From: CAZVWJ01 sp964631325
GTDB taxonomy: Bacteria > T1Sed10-126
Length of the DNA: 64,000 bases
NCBI GenBank assembly: GCA_964631325.1
Contig: CAZVWJ010000009.1
Location: forward strand, 1-64,000
Reading direction: 5' to 3'
Below, in pieces: positions 51,802 through 60,139 of the stretch. Position 1 is the stretch's first letter. Each line of letters begins with the position of its first letter. Both the position numbers and the translations under genes were made by a program. The notes below the pieces were generated by a model. The model had not been told where the DNA came from, made no database searches, and worked only from the letters and a program-made list of their open reading frames with translations.

Positions 51802-52089
51802 ATGCGTAGTTCTAAAAAAGGACCATTTGTGGATGACCACCTGCTGGAAAAAGTTAAGGAGGCTAATTCTTCCGAGGGGGAAGAAGTAATTAAAACCTGG
51901 TCCCGGCGCTCGATGATTATTCCTGATATGGTCGGTTTGACTATTCAGGTTTACAACGGACGAAAACATATTCCCGTTTTTATCTCAGAAAATATGGTTG
52001 GACATAAGTTGGGCGAGTTTGCCACGACTCGTACTTTCCGGGGCCACAAAGCAACTGAAAAAAGAGTAATCAAGAAACCTGGAGGCTAA
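51802..52089 (+). CDS. rpsS: 30S ribosomal protein S19
   Basis: S19 binds the 30S head near S13. It shows KKGPFVDDHLLEKV, TWSRRSMIIPDMVG and KLGEFATTRTFRGH. The length of 95 is normal. AAGGAGG precedes the ATG. Confidence 0.97.
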   Translation: MRSSKKGPFVDDHLLEKVKEANSSEGEEVIKTWSRRSMIIPDMVGLTIQVYNGRKHIPVFISENMVGHKLGEFATTRTFRGHKATEKRVIKKPGG

Positions 52090-52097
52090 ATTGAAAC

Positions 52098-52448
52098 ATG
52101 GAAGCTCGAGCTATCGCTAAACACGTTCGGATTTCTCCTAAAAAAGCCCGCCCGGTTGCGGATCTTGTGCGGGATAAAGGGGTTTCCGAAGCTTATGATA
52201 TTCTTAAACATACTCATAAAAAAGCGGCTGAGCCACTGGAAAAAGCAATCCACAGCGCTGAGTCTAATTTAAAGGACCAGGATCCGGTGGCCTCCACTGA
52301 AGAAATGACTATAAAGGAATTGCGTGTTGACGAAGGACCTACGTTGAAACGTTGGCGCCCCCGGGCAATGGGACGCGCTACTGAGGTCCGGAAACGTTCA
52401 AGCCATATTAAGGTAGTCCTTAGCACTGACATAACGGAGGCTGAATAA
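52098..52448 (+). CDS. rplV: 50S ribosomal protein L22
   Basis: L22 reaches into the exit tunnel with its beta hairpin. It shows VRISPKKARPVADLVRDK and the hairpin GPTLKRWRPRAMGRATEVRKR (in part, KRWRPRAMGRA). The length of 116 is normal. The protein lies nine bases after rpsS. Confidence 0.96.
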   Translation: MEARAIAKHVRISPKKARPVADLVRDKGVSEAYDILKHTHKKAAEPLEKAIHSAESNLKDQDPVASTEEMTIKELRVDEGPTLKRWRPRAMGRATEVRKRSSHIKVVLSTDITEAE

Positions 52449-52451
52449 GCT

Positions 52452-53081
52452 TTGGGTCAAAAAGTTAATCCGAACGGTTTTCGGCTGGGTATAACTACGG
52501 ACTGGGAGGATAAGTGGTACGCTGAAGGTCCGGAATACGCGGCAAAAGTTGAAGAGGACATCAAAATTAGAGAAGAGATTCGTGACCAGTATCCCCACGC
52601 TCTGATCGGTGAAATTGTAATTAAACGGTTTGCGGGGAAAATTAGAATAGATCTTTCCGCGGCTCGAACCGGAATTATAATTGGTCGCGGCGGTTCCAAC
52701 ATCCGTCAGTTGCGAAAAGATTTGCTTCAATTGGTGGGCGACACGGATCTGGAAATAAATATTGAGGAAGTAAATAACCCTGAAACAGATGCCCGCCTGG
52801 TTTCCCAGGAAATAGCGCGGAAACTTGAACGACGCGTCCACCACCGGCGGGCTATGAAAGAAGCTCTTCAGAATGGAATGCGTAGAGGTGCACTGGGAAT
52901 GAAAGTCCAGGTCGCCGGACGACTGAACGGCACTGACATAGCCCGAACTGAATGGTACCGGGAAGGTCGAATTCCTCTGCATACCCTGCGGGCAAAAATA
53001 GATTATGCTTTTTCCCAGGCAGAGACTAAATTTGGGATTATTGGAGTAAAAGCCTGGGTCTTTAAAGGAGAGGAATTGTAA
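52452..53081 (+). CDS. rpsC: 30S ribosomal protein S3
   Basis: S3 is part of the mRNA entry and helicase site. The start GQKVNPNGFRLGI is typical, the KH domain has GRGGSNIRQLRKDL, and the C-terminal KVQVAGRLNGTDIARTEW (in part, GRLNGTDIARTEW) is conserved. The TTG start follows a GGAGG-type site. The length is 209. It overlaps rplP by one base. Confidence 0.96.
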   Translation: MGQKVNPNGFRLGITTDWEDKWYAEGPEYAAKVEEDIKIREEIRDQYPHALIGEIVIKRFAGKIRIDLSAARTGIIIGRGGSNIRQLRKDLLQLVGDTDLEINIEEVNNPETDARLVSQEIARKLERRVHHRRAMKEALQNGMRRGALGMKVQVAGRLNGTDIARTEWYREGRIPLHTLRAKIDYAFSQAETKFGIIGVKAWVFKGEEL

Positions 53082-53494
53082 TGTTGCAGCCTAAACAACA
53101 GAAATTTTTCAAACAACAGCGTGGCCGGATGAAGGGCGTTGACAGTCGCGGTAATACTCTGGCCTTTGGGGAATACGGTCTGAAGGCCGTAGAGCCCGCC
53201 TGGCTGACAGCCCGGCAAATTGAGGCCGCACGCATAGTTATTGCACGAAGTCTGCAAAAAGAAGGGCGGTTCTGGATTCGGATATTTCCCGATAAACCGG
53301 TCACTTCAACCCCTGCCGAAACAAGAATGGGGAAGGGGAAAGGGGATATTGAATATTATGTGGCCGTGGTTAAACCAGGTCGAATTGTGTTTGAACTTGA
53401 CGGGATCCCGGAGGACCAGGCGGAAGATGCGGTTGAACGCGCCGGTCATAAGTTGCCGCTTAAAACCAAGTTTGTGAAAAGGGAGATTCTCTAA
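53081..53494 (+). CDS. rplP: 50S ribosomal protein L16
   Basis: L16 binds near the A-site of the 50S subunit. Residues LQPKQQKFFKQQRGRMKG and the IRIFPDKPVTSTPAETRMGKGKG loop (in part, TRMGKGKGDIEYYV) are conserved. The length is 137. GGAGAGG is before the ATG. Confidence 0.96.
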   Translation: MLQPKQQKFFKQQRGRMKGVDSRGNTLAFGEYGLKAVEPAWLTARQIEAARIVIARSLQKEGRFWIRIFPDKPVTSTPAETRMGKGKGDIEYYVAVVKPGRIVFELDGIPEDQAEDAVERAGHKLPLKTKFVKREIL

Positions 53495-53496
53495 CA

Positions 53497-53700
53497 GTGG
53501 ATATTGAAGAGGTCCGCCAGTTGAATGATGAAGAACTAAGAGCAAAATTACGGGAGTTAAAGGAAGAACAGGCGAATTTAAGAGTCCAGCTTTCCCTCGC
53601 TCCCATAGATAATCCGATGCGAATAAAAGAAATCCGAAAAACAATTGCCCGAATTAAAACAGTCCAGAACCAGCGGGAGGCTGAATTGGAAAATGTCTGA
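53497..53700 (+). CDS. rpmC: 50S ribosomal protein L29
   Basis: L29 sits beside L23 at the tunnel exit. The 67 residues form two helices, with LNDEELRAKLRELKEEQ and RIKEIRKTIARIKTV. GTG start, two bases after rplP. It overlaps rpsQ by eight bases. Confidence 0.95.
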   Translation: MDIEEVRQLNDEELRAKLRELKEEQANLRVQLSLAPIDNPMRIKEIRKTIARIKTVQNQREAELENV

Positions 53701-54016
53701 TAAAAAACATAAACGTAAAATTCGTCAGGGCACTGTGGTTTCTACGAAAATGGATAAAACTATTGCTGTGGAAAGTGAATACGTGCGTCAGCATCCACTT
53801 TATAAAAAACGGTTGCGACGACATAAAAATTTAAAAGCTCACGATGAAAATGAAACGGCTACGGCTGGAGATCTGGTTCGTATTGAAGAAACTCGGCCGA
53901 CCGGAGCTGATAAATGCTGGCGTTTGCTCGAAGTGGTTGAGGAAAAGCCTGAGCTAAAAGCCGCAGTAGACCGCGATTATGAGGCAACAGAAGGTGAAGC
54001 TGATGATTCAGTCTGA
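53693..54016 (+). CDS. rpsQ: 30S ribosomal protein S17 with acidic C-tail
   Basis: S17 binds helix 11 of 16S rRNA. ATG 53693 lies inside the end of rpmC. The core includes VVSTKMDKTIAVESEYV and HPLYKKRLRRHKNLKAHDE (in part, HPLYKKRLRRHKNL). After residue 84 it carries about 20 mostly acidic residues (EEKPELKAAVDRDYEATEGE). The length of 107 is about 20 more than usual. Confidence 0.95.
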   Translation: MSDKKHKRKIRQGTVVSTKMDKTIAVESEYVRQHPLYKKRLRRHKNLKAHDENETATAGDLVRIEETRPTGADKCWRLLEVVEEKPELKAAVDRDYEATEGEADDSV

Positions 54017-54371
54017 AACACGGTTGAAAGTAGCTGATAATTCTGGTGGCCGGGTGATGGAGTGTGTGAAAGTGTTAGGCAGTTCCCGACGCCGTTACGC
54101 TCGGGTGGGTGACCTGATTACAGCAAGTATTATAAAATCTATCCCCTCTTCCGACATCGAAGAGGGTGAGGTGGTGCAGGCCGTGGTTGTGCGGACCCGA
54201 AAAGAAAAACGGCGGCCGGATGGCAGTTACATTAAATTTGACGATAACGCCGGTGTGATTCTGGATGGTAACGGCTTGCCCGTGGGGACGAGAATTTTTG
54301 GCCCGATTGCTCGGGAACTGCGGAATGAAAATTATATGCGGATTATTTCTCTGGCGCCGGAGGTGGTCTGA
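54003..54371 (+). CDS. rplN: 50S ribosomal protein L14
   Basis: L14 forms bridge B8 and is the docking site of RsfS, which is encoded in this window. ATG 54003 overlaps rpsQ. Residues IQSETRLKVADNSGGR and VRTRKEKRRPDGSYIKFDDNA (in part, KEKRRPDGSYIKFDDN) are conserved. The length is 122. Confidence 0.96.
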   Translation: MIQSETRLKVADNSGGRVMECVKVLGSSRRRYARVGDLITASIIKSIPSSDIEEGEVVQAVVVRTRKEKRRPDGSYIKFDDNAGVILDGNGLPVGTRIFGPIARELRNENYMRIISLAPEVV

Positions 54372-54372
54372 T

Positions 54373-54702
54373 TTGTCTGAGCAAATAAAACATATACGTG
54401 CCGGTGACGAAGTCATTGTAATTACCGGAAAAGATAAAGGTAAGACCGGTGAAGTTATTAAAGTTCTTCCGGAAGAGGAAAAAGTTATAGTAAAAGATGT
54501 GAATGTGGTGGTAGATCACCAAAGACAGACCCGGCAGGGTCAGCCTTCGGGTAGAATTGAACGTGAGGCTCCCATCCATGTCTCCAATGTCCAGGTTGTT
54601 GACCCTGAAACAGGCGAGCGGACTCGCGTTGGTCGTGAATACGATGAAGAACAGGACAAGTGGGTTCGGATTACTAAAAAAAGTGGGACCCGGCTGGATT
54701 AA
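54373..54702 (+). CDS. rplX: 50S ribosomal protein L24
   Basis: L24 starts 50S assembly through a KOW fold: HIRAGDEVIVITGKDKGKTGEVIKV (in part, GDEVIVITGKDKGKTG). TTG 54373 directly follows the rplN stop; the frame open from 54265 lies inside rplN. The length is 109. A 75-bp gap follows. Confidence 0.94.
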   Translation: MSEQIKHIRAGDEVIVITGKDKGKTGEVIKVLPEEEKVIVKDVNVVVDHQRQTRQGQPSGRIEREAPIHVSNVQVVDPETGERTRVGREYDEEQDKWVRITKKSGTRLD

Positions 54703-54777
54703 GTTTGTTTGTAGTTGAAACTGATGATTAATTTTTTCAGTTGTTTATTTTATTTAGCTGAGTGGGTGAACTATTAA

Positions 54778-55323
54778 ATGTCTGATACGGAGATGAAACG
54801 TAAATCACGCGAGGAATATCGCTCTGCGGTTAAAGAAAAAATGAATGTTGAAAATATTGAAGCCGTTCCCCGGTTGGAAAAAATTGTTGTGAACGTGGGA
54901 ATTGGTGACGCTTCTGAAAACGTTGATAAACTGGAAAAAATTGAAGAACAGTTAACCCGGATAACCGGTCAGCGTCCCCGCTTGACCCGGGCTCGGAAAT
55001 CGATCGCTAATTTTGAAGTCCGGGCCGGAGATCCTCAGGGGCTTAAAATTGTTCTCAGACGGAGAAAAATGATCGACTTTTTGCGTAAATTGATTCACCT
55101 GGTTCTGCCACGGACCAAGGATTTCCGGGGACTTGATTCCGATTCTTTTGACGGTCAGGGAAATTATTCTCTTGGTTTGGAAGAACAAGGGGTTTTCCCT
55201 GAAATATCCTATGAAGAAACAGAAACCTTTTTTGGGATGGATATAACTATTGTAACTACGGCGGAATCGGATGAGGCAGCCCGGGCTCTGTTGGAAGAAT
55301 ATAATTTTCCGTTTGAATCTTGA
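54778..55323 (+). CDS. rplE: 50S ribosomal protein L5
   Basis: L5 binds 5S rRNA and contacts P-site tRNA. It shows PRLEKIVVNVGIGDA, RARKSIANFEVRAGDPQG (in part, ARKSIANFEVRAG) and VLPRTKDFRGL, and ends with DITIVTTAESDEAARALL. The length is 181. Confidence 0.97.
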   Translation: MSDTEMKRKSREEYRSAVKEKMNVENIEAVPRLEKIVVNVGIGDASENVDKLEKIEEQLTRITGQRPRLTRARKSIANFEVRAGDPQGLKIVLRRRKMIDFLRKLIHLVLPRTKDFRGLDSDSFDGQGNYSLGLEEQGVFPEISYEETETFFGMDITIVTTAESDEAARALLEEYNFPFES

Positions 55324-55392
55324 GCTGCTGTTTAGCGGAACCTGAATCCGGATATTGAGAATATTCAAAATTAATTCTGATAGGTGATTGCA

Positions 55393-55578
55393 GTGCCACG
55401 TGAGGCGTTACTTGAAAAGCATAAAAAGGAAAAAAAGTTTGAGGTTCGCGAATATAACCGGTGTAATCGATGTGGCCGGACTGGTGCTTATATGCGGGAT
55501 TTTGGACTTTGCCGGTTATGTTTTCGCAAGCTCGCTCATAAAGGTCAGCTTCCCGGTGTTCGCAAGTCTAGCTGGTAA
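55393..55578 (+). CDS. rpsN: 30S ribosomal protein S14, zinc type
   Basis: GTG 55393 gives 61 residues, exactly the length of zinc-type S14. The zinc ligands are CNRCGRTGAYMRDFGLCRLC, two CxxC pairs. The end ELAHKG is seen as KLAHKGQLPGVRKSSW. AGGTG lies six bases before the start; GTG 55384 would add three residues. Zinc S14 is usual in Firmicutes, Thermotogae and similar bacteria. Confidence 0.96.
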   Translation: MPREALLEKHKKEKKFEVREYNRCNRCGRTGAYMRDFGLCRLCFRKLAHKGQLPGVRKSSW

Positions 55579-55607
55579 AATAACAAATGAACTGTTGACT
55601 TTTTGAG

Positions 55608-55653
55608 GAGTCCGCTAAAAAATTTCTTCGAGGCGAAGAAATCAGAGGGACTC
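55608..55653 (+). promoter_or_regulatory. two-tier hairpin between rpsN and rpsH
   Basis: The outer stem is GAGTCC (55608-55613) with GGACTC (55648-55653). The inner stem is ATTTCTTCG (55622-55630) with CGAAGAAAT (55634-55642). No U-run follows. It could be an RNA-processing or protein-binding structure, possibly a S8-binding mimic; that is inference. Confidence 0.4.
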
Positions 55654-55694
55654 GTTGATGATTATTAAACTGAAAAATTGTGGAGGAAAATGTT

Positions 55695-56093
55695 GTGCAA
55701 GTTACTGATCCTGTAGCTGATATGTTATCCCGGATTAACAATGCCCTTGTCAGGGAACAAAATGTGGTTGATATTCCTGCTTCAAAATTGAAGCGTGGGA
55801 TCTGTGAAAAATTGGAAGAACAAGGTTTCATCCGGGATTTTAAAAATATTCGCAATCCGCGCCAGGGCATCCTGCGGATTTATTTGAAATACGGTCCGGG
55901 GGATGATTCGGTAATTTCCGGGTTGAATCGTGTCAGTTCTCCCGGCCGCCGTGAATACGTTGGGGTGGATGATATTCCGCTTGTTAAAAGTGGTCTTGGT
56001 ATTGCTTTACTGACTACTCCGGAAGGTGTTCTTACCGGTCAGGAAGCACGGGATCACAATGTCGGCGGAGAATTACTCTGTGAGGTGTGGTAG
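55695..56093 (+). CDS. rpsH: 30S ribosomal protein S8
   Basis: S8 binds the central domain of 16S rRNA and is the usual spc-operon repressor. GTG 55695 gives 132 residues (TDPVADMLSRINNALV start). Residues VSSPGRREYVGVDDIP and GIALLTTPEGVLTGQEAR (in part, LTTPEGVLTGQEA) are conserved. GGAGG precedes the start. Confidence 0.95.
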   Translation: MQVTDPVADMLSRINNALVREQNVVDIPASKLKRGICEKLEEQGFIRDFKNIRNPRQGILRIYLKYGPGDDSVISGLNRVSSPGRREYVGVDDIPLVKSGLGIALLTTPEGVLTGQEARDHNVGGELLCEVW

Positions 56094-56096
56094 ATA

Positions 56097-56657
56097 ATGT
56101 CCAGGCTGGGAAATAGAGCAATTCCAATTCCTGAAGACGTGGATGTCAAAGTTGACGGTCAGAAAATTATTGCTTTCGGTCCGGAGGGAGAACTCTTCCA
56201 GGAGCTGGTGGGCGGAATTACTGCCGAGGTGGTTGAGGACTCGCTTGTTCTTAACCGGCGGGATGATTCCAATGAACAAAAAAGCAAACACGGCTTGATG
56301 TGGTCTCTGGCTCAAAATATAGTTAACGGAGTTACGGAGCCGTTTACAAAAACACTTGTTTTGAACGGACTCGGTTACCGGGCTAAAAAACAGGGGAATG
56401 AGCTTGTTCTTGAACTCGGTTTCTCTGAACCGGTTAAAATGGAAATACCAGACAATCTTTCGGCAGAACTGCCGAATCGAACCACAATAAAAATTAGTGG
56501 AATCGATAAGGAAGAGGTGGGGCAATTCGCCTCACGTCTACGGGGGTTGCGTGATCCGGACCCCTACAATCAGAAAGGAATCAAATATGAAGGAGAATAT
56601 ATTCGTCAGAAAGTCGGTAAAACAGTTGGCGGCGAAGGAGCTCTGGGTGAAGAATAA
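56097..56657 (+). CDS. rplF: 50S ribosomal protein L6
   Basis: L6 lies near the sarcin-ricin loop. It has two alike beta domains, with SRLGNRAIPIPEDV at the start and the C-terminal DPYNQKGIKYEGEYIRQKVGKT (in part, NQKGIKYEGEYIR). The length of 186 is normal. It overlaps rplR by one base. Confidence 0.96.
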   Translation: MSRLGNRAIPIPEDVDVKVDGQKIIAFGPEGELFQELVGGITAEVVEDSLVLNRRDDSNEQKSKHGLMWSLAQNIVNGVTEPFTKTLVLNGLGYRAKKQGNELVLELGFSEPVKMEIPDNLSAELPNRTTIKISGIDKEEVGQFASRLRGLRDPDPYNQKGIKYEGEYIRQKVGKTVGGEGALGEE

Positions 56658-57022
56658 TGGCACAGAACATGGAGCGTGAAGAGAGACGGAAGAAAAAACA
56701 TCGCCGGGTTCGGAAAAAAGTTTTCGGGTGGCCGGAAAAACCGCGCCTGTTTGTGAATAAAACCAGGCGCCACGTTTATGCTCAGTTGATCGATGATTTT
56801 ACTCAACGGACGATTACCGGTGTATCCACTCTTACGCCGGAAATAAAAACAGATTTTGATCGCGGTAATTGTAAGGCCGCGCACGCAGTTGGTAAATTAA
56901 TTGCTGAAAAAGCGCTTGATTCCGGGATCAATGAAGTTGTCTTTGATCGCGGTGGTTTCCAGTATCACGGGCGTGTTGCTGCCGTAGCCGAAGGAGCACG
57001 CGAAGGTGGGCTGGAGCTGTAA
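56657..57022 (+). CDS. rplR: 50S ribosomal protein L18
   Basis: L18 binds 5S rRNA. It shows RKKHRRVRKKVFG, RLFVNKTRRHVYAQLIDD and the end FDRGGFQYHGRVAAVAEGAREGGL (in part, DRGGFQYHGRVAA). The length of 121 is normal. Confidence 0.96.
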   Translation: MAQNMEREERRKKKHRRVRKKVFGWPEKPRLFVNKTRRHVYAQLIDDFTQRTITGVSTLTPEIKTDFDRGNCKAAHAVGKLIAEKALDSGINEVVFDRGGFQYHGRVAAVAEGAREGGLEL

Positions 57023-57063
57023 TTTGTGTTGGAAATTAATTCTGATTAAGGCGGGAGATAATA

Positions 57064-57714
57064 GTGGCTGATGAGAATAACATGGATGAGTTAGATGATC
57101 GGGTAGTTTATATAAACCGAGTCTCTAAAGCTATCTCGGGTGGCTCGACTTTTACTTTTAGTACTATGGTGGCTGTGGGTGACCACGATGGCCGGGTGGG
57201 AATTGGGGTCGGCCAGGCAACAGAAGTAGCCCCTTCTATCCATAAGGGAAAGGCTGATGCTAAAAAACATATTATCGAAATTCCCCGGTTGAATACTACT
57301 ATCCCCCACGAAATCGAAGCACGCTACGACGCGGCCCACGTCCTTCTTAAACCGGCTGTCCCAGGAACCGGGGTTATTGCCGGCGGGGCGGCCCGTTCTG
57401 TGGTGGAGTTAGCCGGGATAAACGATATTCTTTCTAAGTCACTTGGTTCGGATAATCCTCTTAATATAGCCCGGGCTACAATAAAAGCCCTACGCAATTT
57501 ACGTGATCCTCACCGGGTTGCCAATCTCCGGGGAATTCCTGTTGAAAAATTACTTGCCGATAATCCTTACGGCGGCCCGGATGAATACGAAGAATCAAAA
57601 GAAGAAGAGCCGGATGAAACAGAACAAGAAGAAGTGTTAGAAGATTCTGAAGATAGTGAAACTGTTGAAACTGGCTCACCCGACCAGGAGGTGAGTGCCG
57701 TTGAAGCTACATGA
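57064..57714 (+). CDS. rpsE: 30S ribosomal protein S5 with long acidic tail
   Basis: S5 shapes decoding accuracy. The core has VVYINRVSKAISGGSTFTF, GRVGIGVGQATEV and AGGAARSVVELAGINDI (in part, VGIGVGQA). After about residue 172 it carries about 45 residues, mostly acidic (EESKEEEPDETEQEE and following). The length of 216 is about 50 longer than usual. It is followed at once by rplO, with no rpmD (L30) between. GTG start after a GGGAG site. Confidence 0.94.
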   Translation: MADENNMDELDDRVVYINRVSKAISGGSTFTFSTMVAVGDHDGRVGIGVGQATEVAPSIHKGKADAKKHIIEIPRLNTTIPHEIEARYDAAHVLLKPAVPGTGVIAGGAARSVVELAGINDILSKSLGSDNPLNIARATIKALRNLRDPHRVANLRGIPVEKLLADNPYGGPDEYEESKEEEPDETEQEEVLEDSEDSETVETGSPDQEVSAVEAT

Positions 57715-58156
57715 TCTTTCGCCCGCTGCCGGTAGTAATGACGATAAAATTAGAAAAGGCCGGGGCTGTGGTGCTCGCAAAGGAGAAAAATGTGGCCTTG
57801 GAAACAAGGGACAGAAAAAACGTTCCCAGGTTCCAATTTACTATGAGGGCGGACAAACGCCGATCTATCGGCGCTTCCCAAAACGTGGGTTCACTCCTCC
57901 CGGAGGCAAAGTACGGCCCCAGATAGTTAATGTTAAAAGCCTGGAACGATTTGAAGCTAATACTGAAGTTACCCCGGAGCTGTTGAAAGAAAACGGACTT
58001 ATCCGGGATACCGAAGAGGTTAAGTTGCTGGGTGATGGTAAACTGGAAACTACGCTTACTGTTAGTGTCCATCAGGTTTCTGAAGGCGCCCGTCAGAAAG
58101 TGGAATCCGCCGGCGGCGAAGTAGAACTACTACCTCCCCGGAATAAACGGAGTTAG
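57701..58156 (+). CDS. rplO: 50S ribosomal protein L15
   Basis: L15 is a late 50S assembly protein. TTG 57701 (KLHDLSPAAGS) is chosen because GGAGG lies about eight bases before it; GTG 57695 is too close to the site. The start overlaps rpsE by 14 bases. The core GRGCGARKGEKCGLGNKGQKKR (in part, GRGCGARKGEK) and QTPIYRRFPKRGF are conserved. The length is 151. Confidence 0.95.
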   Translation: MKLHDLSPAAGSNDDKIRKGRGCGARKGEKCGLGNKGQKKRSQVPIYYEGGQTPIYRRFPKRGFTPPGGKVRPQIVNVKSLERFEANTEVTPELLKENGLIRDTEEVKLLGDGKLETTLTVSVHQVSEGARQKVESAGGEVELLPPRNKRS

Positions 58157-58161
58157 TATTT

Positions 58162-59463
58162 GTGTTAGAGGCTTTTCTTAATGTATTCAAGATAGAAGAC
58201 CTCAGGAATAAGATACTCTGGACCCTGGGGTTGATCGCTGTTTATCGGGTTGGCTGTCAGATAGTTATTCCCGGTGTCGACCCTATTGCAGTCCAGAATA
58301 TGGCCGGCCAGAGTGGCTGGCTTCAGCTTGCCGATATGTTTTCGGGGGGCGCTTTTTCTCAGTTTGCTATTTTTGCCCTGGGAATTATGCCCTATATTAG
58401 TTCTTCAATTATAATGCAATTGCTCACCGCCGTTATTCCCTATCTCGAGGAGTTGAAAAAACAGGGTCAAGAAGGCCAGGATAAGATCAATCAGTATACT
58501 CGCTACTTGACGGTTCTCATTAGTTCTATTCAGTCAATAGGAATGACAATAAGAGCTGAACACGTGGGGGTTGCTCCTTCTACCTGGATGTTTCGTATTT
58601 CCTCCGTTGTTACCCTGACCGCTGGTGCCGTCTTTATTATGTGGCTGGGGGAACAGATAAGTGAATACGGAATTGGCAATGGAATTAGCCTGGTTATTTA
58701 TGTTAGTATTGTCTCTAAGGTCCCTCAGTTTTTACTGGGAACCTTTCGTAAGTGGTTAATTGGTGGGTTCAACCCCTTTTCCCTTGTCGCACTGCTGGGA
58801 CTTCTTTTGATCCTGTTTGTAATTGCCGTCTGGATTGAAACAGCGGATCGTAAAGTGCCTGTTAAGTATTCCAAACAGGTACGCGGCCGAAAAGTTTATG
58901 GAGGCCAGCAAACTGAATTGCCATTAAAAGTCGATTATAGCGGAGTTATCGCCGTAATCTTTGCTTCCAGCGTTATGATGTTTCCGGCATTGTTGTTCCG
59001 ATTTTTTATGGATCCGGCGAGCCGGCCGGCCTGGCTCCGGGACGTTGTTTCTCTGTTTGCTCGGGGGGGATTTCTCTGGGCGATAATATTTACCGGATTG
59101 ATAATCTTTTTCTGTTACTTTTATACTGCAATCAGTTTTAATCCTGATGACGTGGCGGAAAATTTAAAAGAAAGTGGTGGTTTTGTGCCCGGCCGTAGAC
59201 CCGGTCCGAGTACGGCTGAATACATTGACCGGATTTTGACCCGGATAACTCTGGTCGGAGCCCTTGTGGTAGCAGGTATTGCGATCACCCCGATCTTTAT
59301 GTCGAGCTGGTTTGGTGTCCGCCTTTACTTTGGTGGCACCTCATTGCTGATTATGGTGGGAGTGGGACTTGATTTTGCTCATCAACTGGAAAGTCAGTTG
59401 CTTATGCGCCATTACCAGGGTTTTATGGATTCCGGTCGAGTAAAAGGCCGTGGCTTCGGTTAA
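58162..59463 (+). CDS. secY: preprotein translocase subunit SecY
   Basis: SecY is the channel of the Sec translocon. The 433 residues have ten membrane helices. The start EDLRNKILWTLGLIAVYRVG, the plug region, and GGFVPGRRPGPSTAEYIDRI (near the end of the cytoplasmic loop before helix 9) are conserved. It follows rplO by five bases, as in most spc operons. Confidence 0.96.
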   Translation: MLEAFLNVFKIEDLRNKILWTLGLIAVYRVGCQIVIPGVDPIAVQNMAGQSGWLQLADMFSGGAFSQFAIFALGIMPYISSSIIMQLLTAVIPYLEELKKQGQEGQDKINQYTRYLTVLISSIQSIGMTIRAEHVGVAPSTWMFRISSVVTLTAGAVFIMWLGEQISEYGIGNGISLVIYVSIVSKVPQFLLGTFRKWLIGGFNPFSLVALLGLLLILFVIAVWIETADRKVPVKYSKQVRGRKVYGGQQTELPLKVDYSGVIAVIFASSVMMFPALLFRFFMDPASRPAWLRDVVSLFARGGFLWAIIFTGLIIFFCYFYTAISFNPDDVAENLKESGGFVPGRRPGPSTAEYIDRILTRITLVGALVVAGIAITPIFMSSWFGVRLYFGGTSLLIMVGVGLDFAHQLESQLLMRHYQGFMDSGRVKGRGFG

Positions 59464-59481
59464 ATCAAAAGGAGGGTTAAT

Positions 59482-60123
59482 ATGCGTTTGATTATGATGG
59501 CTCCGCCCGGGGGGGGGAAGGGAACTCAGGCTTCACGGTTGAAAGAAAAATATGGAATACCTCAGGTGGAAACCGGGAAGATACTGCGGAAAGCTGTCCA
59601 GGAAGGGACTGAACTGGGTCGGGAAGCCGAGGAATATATGAATGCCGGGAAACTGGTTCCTGATGATGTTATGGTTGGGATTATTCGTCGCCGGCTGGTT
59701 GAACCGGATTGCTCAGACGGTTTTATTCTCGATGGTTTTCCCCGCACAATTCCCCAGGCTGAAGCTCTTGATGATCTGTTTGAAGAACAGGATATTCAAC
59801 TTGACGCTGTTTTATATTTAGATGTTCCTGATGAAATTATTTACCAGAGGCTTGGTAAACGTCGTGTCTGTCCGGAATGTGGACGGACCTATCATCTTGA
59901 GGTTGATCCCCCCGAGGAAAATGAGCTTTGTGATAAATGTGGGGTAAAAATAGTTCAGCGTGAGGATGACCGAAAAGAAGCGATCAAACAGCGGCTTAAA
60001 GAATACAAGAATAAAACTGAGCCTCTACTTGAATTTTATAGTGAAAAAGATCTGTTAGCTGAGATTGATGGTGATCAGTCTATTGATGGGGTAACCGATT
60101 CTATAGGTAAAGCTTTGCGGTAG
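59482..60123 (+). CDS. adk: adenylate kinase
   Basis: Adk balances ATP, ADP and AMP. The P-loop reads MAPPGGGKGTQAS, with GGG where GAG is usual. The AMP-binding VETGKILR and FILDGFPRTIPQAE are present. The lid has a zinc site, CPECGRTYH and CDKCG, typical of Firmicutes-like enzymes. The length is 213. AAAGGAGG precedes the ATG. Confidence 0.96.
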   Translation: MRLIMMAPPGGGKGTQASRLKEKYGIPQVETGKILRKAVQEGTELGREAEEYMNAGKLVPDDVMVGIIRRRLVEPDCSDGFILDGFPRTIPQAEALDDLFEEQDIQLDAVLYLDVPDEIIYQRLGKRRVCPECGRTYHLEVDPPEENELCDKCGVKIVQREDDRKEAIKQRLKEYKNKTEPLLEFYSEKDLLAEIDGDQSIDGVTDSIGKALR

Positions 60124-60139
60124 AAAGCGTGTATTCGTG

